A stretch of DNA of 64,000 nucleotides, taken from positions 75,001,474 through 75,065,473 of the forward strand of contig OU015528.1 in NCBI GenBank assembly GCA_907165065.1, written 5' to 3'. This DNA is from Caprimulgus europaeus (taxonomy: Eukaryota > Chordata > Aves > Caprimulgiformes > Caprimulgidae). Under the pieces are notes generated by a model. The model ran no database searches, was not told the DNA's origin, and worked only from the letters and a program-made list of their open reading frames with translations. This document shows, piece by piece, positions 28,502 to 39,710 of the stretch. Made by a program: the position numbers and the translations under genes. How positions within the stretch are numbered: the first letter of the stretch is position 1; each line of letters starts with the position of its first letter.

Positions 28502-31500
28502 TTTCCCTCTGTTGAAGGCACTTGAAGGGTCTCTCTTTTTCAGGGAGACAGCTTCACAAAACTCAAAGGGACCCATTTAACTCTGAGAACTCTACTCCTC
28601 CATCAAATACATCTCCAATTAGCCAATATTTCAAAAATTATTAGGAAAGATGTAGGGAAGGAACAGAAAGACCCATGTTTCTGTCTGGGAAATCAGCTTG
28701 AAATGGGTGCTGTAAGTAACATATGCAAATATCTTTTTTTGTGTGAGACAATTTAGTTCGGTCATTAATTGCTTAACTGAATCACTTTCAAATGGCATAG
28801 GAAAATAAATGCCTACAGAAGCCCAAATGTACGAGTATAAATACCTTTTTAAACATTTTGAAATTTTAGACAGTGAATCAAAGAGAAACAGAGGATGCAG
28901 TCTTATTCTTAATCACTTTCTACTACTCAGGTTATAAGAAACAATGAAATACATCATAAGAGACATCTTGAGATATTTTGGCATGCTGCTAAACTGAAAT
29001 TCAATGGCTTGACATGCTATCTTGGGTAATTTAACTTTGAAATCTTTGCTAATTCTTCTCTGGATTATTGCCGAAAATAAGCTTGATTTCAAAGCTCACC
29101 CTGTTTGGCTTTGCACATCTGAACTGAGAACGACATAAAACATTTTAGGTAGCTCCTGGAGAACTTTTAAAAAGTGTTATTGTTGAGAAGAGTGTTTGTG
29201 TGTGCTGGGACGGCCACATGAGTGCTGCAGAGCCCATGACACGAAGGTAGAAGGGCAGCAAAAAAGGGAAGCTCCTTGGATGCCGTGGTGGAGACCACAC
29301 CATCTTGCTCATTTGCTCTCAGCAGCTTGAATACAGTGGCTTGGTCCATGCTGACAGCTCAGCCTCCCAACAGTCAACCACACTGACAAATTCACAGTTC
29401 CTGGGGTTGTGAGACAGCACACTGACACCAGCCCACCACAGCCTTCCAGCACAGTCTTCCTTATCCACTCTAACACCTAGCACAGCTCTTCAGGTTTGCA
29501 GCCCTTAGACTGGGGGTCCTGTTGGTTCTTTCTTCCTCAGAAACCTGGTTTTGAGTGTGGACTTCCCCCAAAGACCACTCGTGTGTCTCATCTTTCCCGC
29601 CAGCTCTGACTCAGCCAGCGTAGGACTGTGAGCAGCAATGAGAGGCAGATCCCTGACAGCTTCCTCCCAACATACTCCCTCCTCCCGTACCTCACCACCA
29701 AGCAGCTCTTCACACCGCCAGGGAAGCACAGGATGCTGCCTTAGTGCCAACTCCTACCCACCAGCTGCTACTGTTAACTTGGGATCAGCAACAGCCTCTC
29801 TGCCCTGGTAGGGTAGCAATCAGCCCAGTCTCTAGGACCAGAGACACCAAGACCAGCCCCAAGATCCCCTCCAATCCTGAAACTGGCTGGGATGGAAGAC
29901 ATGCTGGTCATCTCAAAGAGGTTGTGGATTTGCTTGAGGATCTGACCATGCAAATCCAGTGTTGGGGTTTGGGGTTCTCCTGCTGGGAGGGAGATGTAGG
30001 ACACATCTACAACACCAACTAAATGAAAGCCAGGAAATGAGCTAATCCACTGAATGTCTGAAGACCACAGAATCCCCTCCTAGCTCATGCTCTGGCTGTT
30101 TTGGATCACTACAATGAGTTGTCTCTCCAATACCTCCCAGCTTCCCATGCCAGTGCCCAGGTCATCCAACCTACACCCTTAATGCCATGCTATAAAAGCA
30201 CTGCTGTGCTGGACTGCAACAGGGTCCTTCACATTCTCTGAGACACTCTGAACTGAGAAAAGGCAAACAGCATGTTGACCATGTGTGAGAGCCATCATCA
30301 CACCATCTGGGGGCTCAAGGAGACCACAGGAAAATGCTCTGTGGTGTGGATGTACCTGAGATGCAGATGAGACAGTCACTTGGCCCAGAGGTAATGAATG
30401 ACCTTACCCTCTATATTTAGCAAACCTAATCCAGCCAGGACTGGGAAGAACTCTTTGCTGTGAATATCAGGTTTGGTTCATTCCTGTCTTTTCTTTAGAT
30501 ATTTTATCTGGGAAATTTTTTTTTGCCAAACTGTTCTTTACTTCCCTAGCTTATCACAAGCACTCCACCATCCCATGCAATGCCGAAATTATTTAAATTA
30601 TTACAGCTCTATCCAGAGGCAAAACCTAATCTTTCACCTATGGGACTGATCCTATCAAAGTTATCAGAAAAATTCTGGCTGAATTTAACAACAGCATGTT
30701 GTGCCCTTATATGTGAGCCCAGACACACTTGGTCTCTGCACTCCACAGGGTTGAGAAAGCCCCAAGGAGTGTCAGAGCTGATACCTACTCCTCAGCAGGG
30801 CACAGAAAGCAGATCAGTGCTGCTCGCCCCCATCCTCATCCCACTAGTCCTGTTTGTTCTCTGTCTTGCTTACAGTCCCTCCACACAGTCCTTGAAGATC
30901 ACTTTGAGGCATCTGGTTTGTACAGTAAAAGGAGGAGGACGTTCCTTACTAATTGTGGAATGAGATGTATCTAACTCTCCCAGATGGTTTGATGGTTGTT
31001 AATTTTCAGCAGCTCATTGCCTAATGCAGTTTTGATAGGGGAGGCAGGACTTTGCTCAGTGCAGTTGAGAAGATCAGGGCAAAAATCACTGGGTCTATAG
31101 GGTCCCAAGATGCAAATGTGATCCCTTATCAAACTGATAGTAAGCACTGGACCATCATAGCCACAGAATAGCCATGCAGAACAACCATGCCCTCGTTTTT
31201 GAGAGCAAAATCTGATTTTATGCAGGCACCTACATAGTGCTTCCTCTGCATCACACAGCGCTTGGGATCACTTGAGCTGGTCATTTGAGAGATGATCTTC
31301 CTAGATGTACTGCAGCCTTTGAACCTCTAAGCAATTAGTATCAGGCTGAACTTATCTACCTAGGGTTTTCAATTGTCTATCCAACCACATGTAAGTCGTT
31401 CACCAAACTGCTTGTAACCCAGCTGAGAAGGAGCAGATTTCAAAGGAAACAAAGCAAGCATAGCTCAAAATAGTACTCAAAACAGCCAAAGCTGGAATTC

Positions 31501-32454
31501 ACAGTCCTACAGATCATTTTTTGGGCATAATTGTTAGTTCTGGTGGGTCTGTAGTCTCTGTCCTTTATGTACCCTCCATCTCCACCAATGTGCGGTGCCA
31601 CCTTTCAACATCACCTTCATTTGTTTTTGTCCTATGACACGACTATGATCAACTTCCCTGCAAAAAACATATCCAGGGTATTATGAATCTTGATAATCTA
31701 TGATTAATGAGATTGTGGGAGTGGGTCCTTTTTTTTCCTGGACAGTTATATTTTTACATGTTGCTTTGACTTAATAACGCACACAGTAGAAACAAGCCTG
31801 ATCACTATGCCTCGGGTTTGTAAAGGACTCATTGAAATGATAAGTAAAATGTTTAGAAAACTGCTGAAAAAAACAAAGCCATCCAAATCTCAGTTAATTA
31901 GCATTAGCTAACTAACTGCAGGAATAACTGAATTAGCTTATTTTCTTGCTGTAGGTAAAGATTAAAAAGTATTCAATTTTTGTCAGTTTTCAAGTTGCTA
32001 AGGATTATGAGAACAATGCTCACTATTTTTGGCTTACCAAGGAGAGGGAATCAAATGCAAGAGCCCAATCTTTCAAAAACAGTCCTTCAGATGATTCATC
32101 TGCAGAAGCCTGGCTGGAACGCCCTGCGTGGTCTCACATCGCATTGCCTCTCTGTGGGAGCCAAGGCAAAGTCCCCACCACACACCCGGACAAGTAATTA
32201 AGAGACTGGGCTTAAAAGGGAAATCTTGTGTAAGTTGTGTATGTCAGAGGAACTCCAAGAACAGGCAGATCCTGTGGCCCAGCCAGGGTGCAAGGTCTTT
32301 GCTCCAGTAAAGGAAATAACTGATGAAGGAACTTTGGACAAGTCTTTGGATGATGTCAAATGTAGCTACTGGTGCTGATTAAACTTTGGTTCTTTGTGAC
32401 TAAAATAGAACATTTATATTGAAAATTTTATTCTCTATTAGTTATATATACAAA

Positions 32455-32666
32455 CAGGCAAGGAAGCAGAGGCAGTGGAGTTGCCCTCTATGTAAAAAAA
32501 AATTGAGTGTTTTTCTTTGAAAAACAGTAATGAACAGGCCAAGCCAACAAAGGAAACCTCATGGTTGGTGTTTACTAGAGACTGCCCGATCAAGACGAGG
32601 ATGTTAATGATCATTCTTAGTTCAACTACAGTCCCTTCTGACTCAAACTCTTCTGTGATTCTATGA
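32455..32666 (+). mobile_element. CR1 LINE remnant joining endonuclease fragments to the 3' tail
   Basis: The left part translates as RQGSRGSGVALYVKKN, and a second block, after one base of frame loss, as the LMVGVYYRLPDQDEDVND pattern. Both resemble the CR1 endonuclease domain (GGGVALYV and VGVCYRPPDQDEE types, from memory). It is followed within about 60 bp by a degenerate CR1 3' tail ending CTTCTGTGATTCTATGA. The whole reverse transcriptase is absent, so the copy is internally deleted. Confidence 0.7.
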
Positions 32667-33210
32667 TTTCTCAGAACATAAAGTTTTAAGATTTTTCAAA
32701 AGAAATTCCGAGTGTATTGGCAGAAGTAAAACCTTACAAGCAACTGTGTTTGCTTTCCATGTCTCTGAACCAGTGAGCTTTATGAGACAAAGGCTTCACA
32801 GGTTAATTGCACAAGACGGAGCTACACTGGAATCTGATGCCACTGAGTGAGAATTCAATATGAAGGAAAGCAGGATACCTTTTGTTTTAGGAATATCTCT
32901 GAAAAACTTAATGCTGAATTCTCTAAAATGGGTCATTGCATAAGAAATAACACATTGGAAAGAAAATGTATTTTCTGAAAACACTGTTAATATTCACATT
33001 CTAAAGGGCACTTGCCTGTTCTGACTGAAAAAAGAAAAAGATTGTTTTATGCATCTAAAGTCCAAATAGAGTAAAACCAGTACATATTTCCTTTTCCTTG
33101 CAATTAAGTATTCAACAGGACCAGGACCTGGAGGCCATGAATATAATTTACTACCAAGAGGCTACAGATTAAGTAAACAGCAAGAAAGTAAATTTTGCTC
33201 TAACAGCCAT
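32667..33210. other. Intronic sequence between the CR1 remnant and the pentanucleotide array
   Basis: AT-rich, nothing recognised. Confidence 0.5.
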
Positions 33211-33329
33211 GTGGTGTGGTGTGGTGTGGTGTGGTGTGGTGTGGTGTGGTGTGGTGTGGTGTGGTGTGGTGTGGTGTGGTGTGGTGTGGTGTGGTGTGGT
33301 GTGGTGTGGTGTGGTGTGGTGTGGTGTGG
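33211..33329. repeat. (GTGGT)n pentanucleotide microsatellite, about 24 perfect copies
   Basis: 119 bp of uninterrupted 5-bp units. No frame of the unit contains a stop, so both strands show artificial open frames with five-residue periodicity (VVWCG-type on plus, HTTPH-type on minus). The plus strand is G/T-only with GG every five bases. The absence of any interruption suggests recent expansion, or a sequence still unstable in length. Confidence 0.98.
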
Positions 33330-35055
33330 GTAGGACTGAGGGTACACAAGAGAGTGTCTTGAGTCAATTCTCCTGTCGTACAGTCAGTTCTACTGCTAGT
33401 TCAGATTCCCTCTCCCATTTCTTCTTGTCCTTGTCCTGCATTTGAGAGAGACCTAATCACCATACAGAGGTACCTGTGCCTACATAAGGGCTGACATCCT
33501 TGAGTAGGAATTACGTTACAGAATATAACTCTGCAAACTACTTCTGAAAGCCCTGTGTTCATACCAGTAGTGGGACTGTGGGCAGACTGAAGTTTGAATT
33601 GTGCCAGAAAGCTCTGAAAAAAACATGTGTCAGAAGGAAGCTCTTGCCACAGTGATTGGTGCCACAGGGTGATGGACACTGGTACCAGCACCGGACCAAC
33701 AACACTTAATGGATGAACTGACATGTCCTGCTCTGAAATCTAAAAAGTCAAACCAGTAGAAATATTTTGGCTGCTTTGCTTTTCTTTTTTAATGACTCCT
33801 TGGTGACAATGTGTTGTGGGTTTTTTTTGGTTTTTTGGTTTTTTTTTTGCAGAGAGGGAACAGGATTCAGACTAGCTATTTTGAGAAACCCTTTGAAATC
33901 AAACTAAACTAGCCTTTAAGCAATTTCACTGTGCCAAAAGTTGTACTTTAAATCACTTGGTGCTTGCACAGCCTGTTTTTCTGAGACACTTACAGGCATC
34001 TCAAAAGTTTGTAGAGTTTAGCAAGTTTATCCTCACACCACTCACACATGGCAGAAAGGGCTGTTATTTCCACTTCCCAAAGGAGAAGCAGAGGCACAGA
34101 GGTTGTGCCTGTTCTGTCTCTGAATGGGAACAGGGCACTGCCCCATCACTGCCAGGGCTGCCAGGGCTGCTGGCACACTCCCCTGGGCTGGTTCTCCCCA
34201 AGCCAGGCATCCTCCTGGCCAGTGCCTGGACACAGCTCAGAGGACAGCACTGATACAGACCTTTTTTATTTAATGGTATAAATGTAGTCAAAAAGGTCAT
34301 TCATATCCACCCCACAGAGTGGAAATAAGACACCCAAGCACACCCAGAACACTTTCCCATCAGGGTCGGAGGGCTTGAAGGCTTATATATCAAGTGTAAG
34401 GCTCTCATGCCCCCAAGAATCCTCTTCCAAAGGCCCTTTCTGGAGTTTGTTATTGAGACCAATAAGTATTTCAAACAGAGCTGATTATTCGTTATCTTAC
34501 TCATTATTGCAATGGGGCATTCATCACTTTGAGCTCACTTCTTCACACGTGAATAAGAGAGAGACCCAGTGTGTCCTTCTGACCTGGAAGGAATCTGGTC
34601 ACACTGAGGATTCCACTGAGGAATCACCCACCCCACCTTGACCCTATGGAGAGCCAGGCATAGGGGGAGCATGGGTTGCCATCCCCAAAGCAGAAGGAAG
34701 CGATGGAGCCAACCTGCTGTATCGTGCACCTTCATCCCCTTATCTGCAATAAACAGCTCCACCCACCCACAGCATAAAGAAATGGACATTCAAATTCTGG
34801 ATAATGCTGTTCAGTTTTTTTATCCAGACAGGGTTTAAACTGCTGTTTTATAGCTCTCCCTTACCAGAGTTTTAACTGATGCCTCTTTTTGTTCTTCTCT
34901 GTCACTGGTATGATGCATTTGGCTGCATTCACATCCGTGCACAGTAGGTGAAATCCTGGCTCTGTGTAGGCAGATTTTTAACTTCAGATGTCATGCCTCT
35001 GCTGCTTTAGATTTCCACATATCTACACCACAAGGATAAATAAATCTATGCAATG
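33330..35055. other. Intronic sequence, nothing recognised
   Basis: It contains a T/G-rich stretch (33818-33850) and a G+C-richer patch at 34080-34240 with overlapping meaningless frames on both strands. No transposon or exon recognised. Confidence 0.45.
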
Positions 35056-35486
35056 ATCATAGACTCGCAGAATGTTGTGAGTTGAAAGGGAACCACAAGG
35101 ATCATTGTGTCCAACTCTTGCCCTAGTACAGGACAATCCCAAGATTCAGACCATGTGTCTGAGGGCCTTGGCCAAATGCTTCTGGAATGTTGTCAGGCTT
35201 GGTGCCATGAGCACCTCCCTGGGGAGCCTGTTCCAGTGCTCTACCACCCTCTGGGTGAAGAACCTTTTCCCAATGTCTAACCTAAACCTCCCCTGGCACA
35301 TCTTCCTGCCACTTCCTCTGGTCCCATCATTGGTCACCAGAGAGATCTGTTACCTGCCCCTCCTCTTCCCCTTGCGAGGAAGTTCTAGACTGTGATGAGA
35401 TCTCCTCTTAGTCTCCTCTTCTGCAGGCTGAACAAACCAAGTGACTTCAGCCTCTCCTCGTATGGCTTCCCCTTTAAGCCCTTCAC
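35056..35486 (-). mobile_element. CR1 LINE 3' fragment, about 430 bp
   Basis: On the plus strand it begins ATCATAGACTCGCAGAATGT. It continues through AGCCTGTTCCAGTGCTCTAC, CTAACCTAAACCTCCCCTGG and CTCCTCTTCTGCAGGCTGAA. On the minus strand a frame reads GRFRLDIGKRFFTQRVVEHW then NRLPREV, the CR1 ORF2 C-terminus. It is 5'-truncated and in the same direction as CAMK1D. Confidence 0.95.
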
Positions 35487-35817
35487 TGGTTTTGTGATGG
35501 TCATGACTGGTCACACTGTTACACCAAGTCACCAGGCAGTCGGGGTTAGGTTCTCTATAGGTTTCTCCACAGACGTGGATGGGATGGAGGAATAACACCA
35601 CTGCACAGTTACTGTACAACATGGGGTACCTTGGGAAATGCTGGAGGGGATCAAGGCATACCTGAATATGTTTTTCAAAATAGTCAATAAGTCCCAGCAA
35701 ACATGCCCATTCACTTTTACTCATTCCCAGATGGACCTCTGTGCTCCTTGGTAGACAGATTCCAGATTCTCTTATTTCTTTTAACAACTGACTACATGAA
35801 GAACATAATTGACTAGA

Positions 35818-35841
35818 GGGGGGGAGGGGGGGGGAAAAAAA
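35818..35841. repeat. G7-A-G9-A7 homopurine run
   Basis: Seven G, one A, nine G, then seven A. It is a homopurine tract able in principle to form G-quadruplex or triplex structure. Confidence 0.9.
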
Positions 35842-38131
35842 CAAAGCAAATTAATCTTACCCAGAATTAATTAAGAGAGTTTTCCCTTTCTGTGGGCAGG
35901 GAAATTAAAAGACAAAATAATCTGAGACCACAATGTAAATCAACAACAGAATAAGACAAGAGCTCAAGATTTTCAGACCCATGTGCTCTAACCACAAAAA
36001 CATCCTTGGAAGGCTCTGGAGAGCAGCAACCTTCTTTTACCTTTACACATTGCTGGTAAAGAGGCTACAATATTTTTCCATAGATAAGAGACCTGTCCCT
36101 TACTCACTTCGCACTGATACATTTTTTTAGCTTACAGAAGAACATTACAATTCCTCTAACAGAATTCACTCAGTCTTCCCAGCACATCAGAGACAGTCTA
36201 ATAAGCACCTACCACTGAGATACTGTCTCTGCCTTTACTTTTTGTACCATATGGCTCAGCTTCTGCTTTTCCTTCCTCTTCTTTCAAGCCATGAACTCTA
36301 TCCTCTGTCACTGTCCCTGTGGTCGCAGCAGGAGCCCCTGCTCCGGGGGCTGCACCAGCAGCAAACATAGCAGTGTACCAAAATTTAGAGCCAGGCAATC
36401 CTTCCTGACTCATTAACAGTCTGTGGGTATTTGCAGTGGTCCTTCATGATGTTACAGGCTACCACCATTATGTCACTTGCCTTGCCAGAGGCTGTCACAC
36501 ACCAGGAAAAGCTACCAAACAATAAACTATACCTGCACCTGCCTCCCATCAGCATCCAAGGGGTTGGAACGCACAGACCAGCTTTAGGTGACCTGTAGCA
36601 GAACATGAGATGAGAACCAAGCACAGTTCCCACCAGGATGTCTCTGGCACACTAAGCTGCTGCAGTTTTGGAGAGTGGTAGATCCATCTGTGTGATAAGG
36701 GAAACCTGCAGCAAAACACCTTGTGCAGAAGAACACCTTGGATGAAGACACATGCAAGCAGAGCAGCCTGAGAGCAGACATGAGGTCAGGAAAGAAGCTC
36801 AGACACAGGTGCTATCCTACTATATGGCTATCACCTGGTCACATTCAACAACATATTCTAAGGAAAAGGATATTCAGGCCAGAGAGCAGCTCTAGACCTT
36901 CAGCTAAATGCACAGACAGTGGCTACATAAGTTATTTTTTTGTCTTCCCCCCTGCTCTGCTTTTTTTACCTGCACTGTTTTGCAAACAATTGTCTTTTTA
37001 CACTAAACTTTTGAGCATACACAGCCATGAATGCACTAGCAAATTTCTTGAGTTAATTATTGGGTTAAAGTCATATAGTGCCAGGATTAAAGAAGACACT
37101 GTTCAATATCACGTCTCTCCAGGCTGGTGGGAAGTACTGCCAGCAGTAGCCCTGGCTGCTCCTGCCTGCGGGCAGCACTCCCCACTCCTGCTCTGTTATA
37201 AAGTAAATGCCCTCACATAGCAGAGAGACATCCTCTCCCCAAAATGTTCCTGTTTCCAAGAGCTGCTGTGACTCTCTTGAGGATAGCCACACATCAATAA
37301 TGAGGAAAGGGACTCCAACTACAACCAAGTTAAGCTCCTGCGGAAAGAAAGTGCAAGATAAAATGCCTTTCCCCAGGAAATTCCCTTCTAAAATATATTT
37401 AATCTGGTATAAAGTATGACCCAATCTTCAGTGACAGAAATTGTACCTACATTTCTCTTGCCGCCCTTCAAACTAGGCAAGACAGCATCAATGTGAAATA
37501 AAACCTCTATATAGCAAATCCAGCTGCAAAACCATCTGAAAAGAGCAGATTTTAAAAGCTTCTGGCAGAGAGTTTCCAGCTTCAAGAAGCAAAATGTCAG
37601 AAGCACTTTCTGCAAATGGTCCTGCCCCATGCTTACAGGGAAACAGGCATTAATTGATGGAAAAGACCTTGGGCTGCAATGAGATAAATATTCCTGCAGA
37701 TAACCCTGGTGAGCAACCAGAGCGAGGTAATTCCTCTCTTCTCTGCTCAGTATCACTTAATTATGTTTATACTTCTATTCACTGGCATTGGGTAACATTT
37801 TACAACAGGGTGACCACAAACTTTAGGACTGAGTATATACAACACCACCACCGCAACAAGGAGCTTTGTAATGATGGCAGGATGGGTGCTTGGCTCTGTT
37901 TTCTCCTAAAGGAATAACTCCCTTTTCTGGACCTGTAAGAGACTCACAGCAGAGTTTTAACAGCAAAAACCTTAAGGTTTTTTTAAATAGTTTTATGAAT
38001 TTTATTTTGCTACCTGGCTTTTAATATTAAGAATGCCAACCCCAGTTTTTAGCAATGCTTCTTTGTATGCTTATGTTGGTCTTCAAATCTCAGCTCTCCT
38101 TCAGTGGATTTCAAATTGTATTTCTGACTTC

Positions 38132-38154
38132 TTTTTTTTTTTTTTTTTTTTTTT
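38132..38154. repeat. T23 homopolymer
   Basis: 23 consecutive T. I looked for a retrocopy reading into it on the minus strand (poly-A tail) and found no AATAAA or coding remnant beside it. Confidence 0.93.
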
Positions 38155-39429
38155 ACAATGCATTTTGGGGAGGGGTATCTTCTTTCCTCAGGGACATACA
38201 GACATTTAAAGGCTCCACTATGTCTCACCTAAGGATGCTCCTTAGAGTATCAGCAATTAGGGGTGAAGAATATAGAATCACAGAGTAGTTAAATGCTACT
38301 AGCCAACAGAATAATCAGAGAGAACAAAAAGAGAGAACAAAAACCAAACTCCTTCAAAGCACCCTCAGTACTGTATTACAGAAAGCCTTGTACAGCTAAG
38401 CCAGGATCACAGAGGAACAAATGGGAATTTTGTCCTAGAGAAGGGAAAAGGTGACATGAGTATTTGCGTCTCTCAACATACTTTTCCTTCAATTCAAGGG
38501 AAAATAATGGCTTTTACAGGCTAGGATATAACCAAGTGGCATGAAGCAGAATAGAATGAGCACACGGTCTATAAATGCATCAAAGAAAGGCTTCAACAAC
38601 ATTAGTATTTTCCTTTTCTACAAAATGCTTAAAAAAGTAAAAGTTTGGCTAGAGCAGACTAAACCACTGTTTCAGAAAGAAGAAAAACCCTCAAGATTGA
38701 TTTTCCGTTGAATAATTTTCCAGGGAGAATGTTTCAAGCAGACAACTATGGCAAGAACTTCCACAGTCCTATGAAAATAGTTTCTGTAAGAAGAAGTAAC
38801 CACAGCACTACAAAAGGACATCAAAACAGGATTTCAAACAGAAACCTGTGTTTCTATTTAAAAATCGAGGTTTTACACAATCCTGTTTAAAGTCTTGGCC
38901 CTCAGCTCAGCCACAGAAAACCAGATGAATCTCCTTGACTTTAAAAATGTGCCCTTTGTAGAATTTTTGGGGCAAGTACCAAATGAAATGTGAAACAAAA
39001 GATCTTTTCATTCACCATGGATATGAATGGGATGATAATGCTTCATCATCACCTTGCTTATCAGCTTCTTCTTCTAGAAGTTGTAAGTAGAGTCTTTTGA
39101 TAATACAATAAAAATATAACTGCAAGTTAGCCCAACACTGATTCTAGAGTTGCATACAGACTTGACCAGTGTAACCTATCTGACTGTACTTCCTAGAACA
39201 GAGGTTGGAGCTGAGATACAAGCCTGCTTGGGAAATTGAACTTATTTTTTTTGCCACAGAATCCTTAAATGTCTTCTGGTATGCACTGACACATAACACT
39301 CCTAAGTCTCCTACTGTTCCCTTTGCCACAGTCTTTATAACTTTCCTCCAGAAGAAAACTCAAGAGGGAAAACCAACTTTTAATAATGGCTTCACCGTGT
39401 AAAAGAATGGACTTGTGAACACCAATGCT

Positions 39430-39710
39430 AATTCTGCGTTTTGCTTCAACGCCGCGTTATTTCACTTCAAAGCTTTCCAGGTTGTTATGAAAGTTCTTTT
39501 CTGTTTAAGTGAGCGTAACCATTTAATCAGAATGCCTCCACATTGTGCCTGAGAGGGATCCTACCGCATCATAATGAATTCTCATACTGTGGCGTATATG
39601 GATTTAACATTTATTATTCGCCTTGCTGCAAAGCCCCTTCCTCCTGAATTAAATGCCAGCTATTTAATTGATTTTAGTGCACCACAGTGTAAATTACCAG
39701 GTACTGAGAG
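39430..39710. other. Candidate conserved noncoding element
   Basis: AT-rich block that nevertheless keeps several CpG dinucleotides (CAACGCCGCGTTATTTCAC, GAGCGTAACC, CTACCGCATC, GTGGCGTATATGG). It also has homeodomain/POU-like cores (CATAATGAATTC, TTTAATTGATTTTAG). Such composition inside a repeat-bearing intron is typical of old constrained enhancers. This is inference from composition only. Confidence 0.3.

Larger units (their letters stand above)
25033..32454. other. Intronic sequence with a diverged local duplication
   Basis: Over 7 kb without a recognised transposon or exon. It contains the two similar segments at 27664-27750 and 28416-28501, listed separately. The patch 29480-29900 is richer in G+C. 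The 145-codon minus-strand frame at 25311-25748 has no recognisable domain. Confidence 0.45.

Noticed and set aside
33162-33445. Repetitive proteins on both strands (HTTPH-type and VVWCG-type)
   Set aside because: They are translations of the (TGTGG)n microsatellite, whose unit has no stop in any frame.
35487-35844. Minus-strand 164-codon frame extending beyond the CR1 fragment
   Set aside because: The part over the CR1 is out of frame with CR1 ORF2, and the rest has no recognisable similarity.
36723-37220. 165-codon plus-strand open frame
   Set aside because: No motif, no splice context, and other meaningless frames overlap it on the opposite strand.
38132-38290. T23 run as a possible poly-A tail of a minus-strand retrocopy
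   Set aside because: No polyadenylation signal, coding remnant or target-site duplication seen. Only a faint 20-bp CR1-tail-like trace near 38272.
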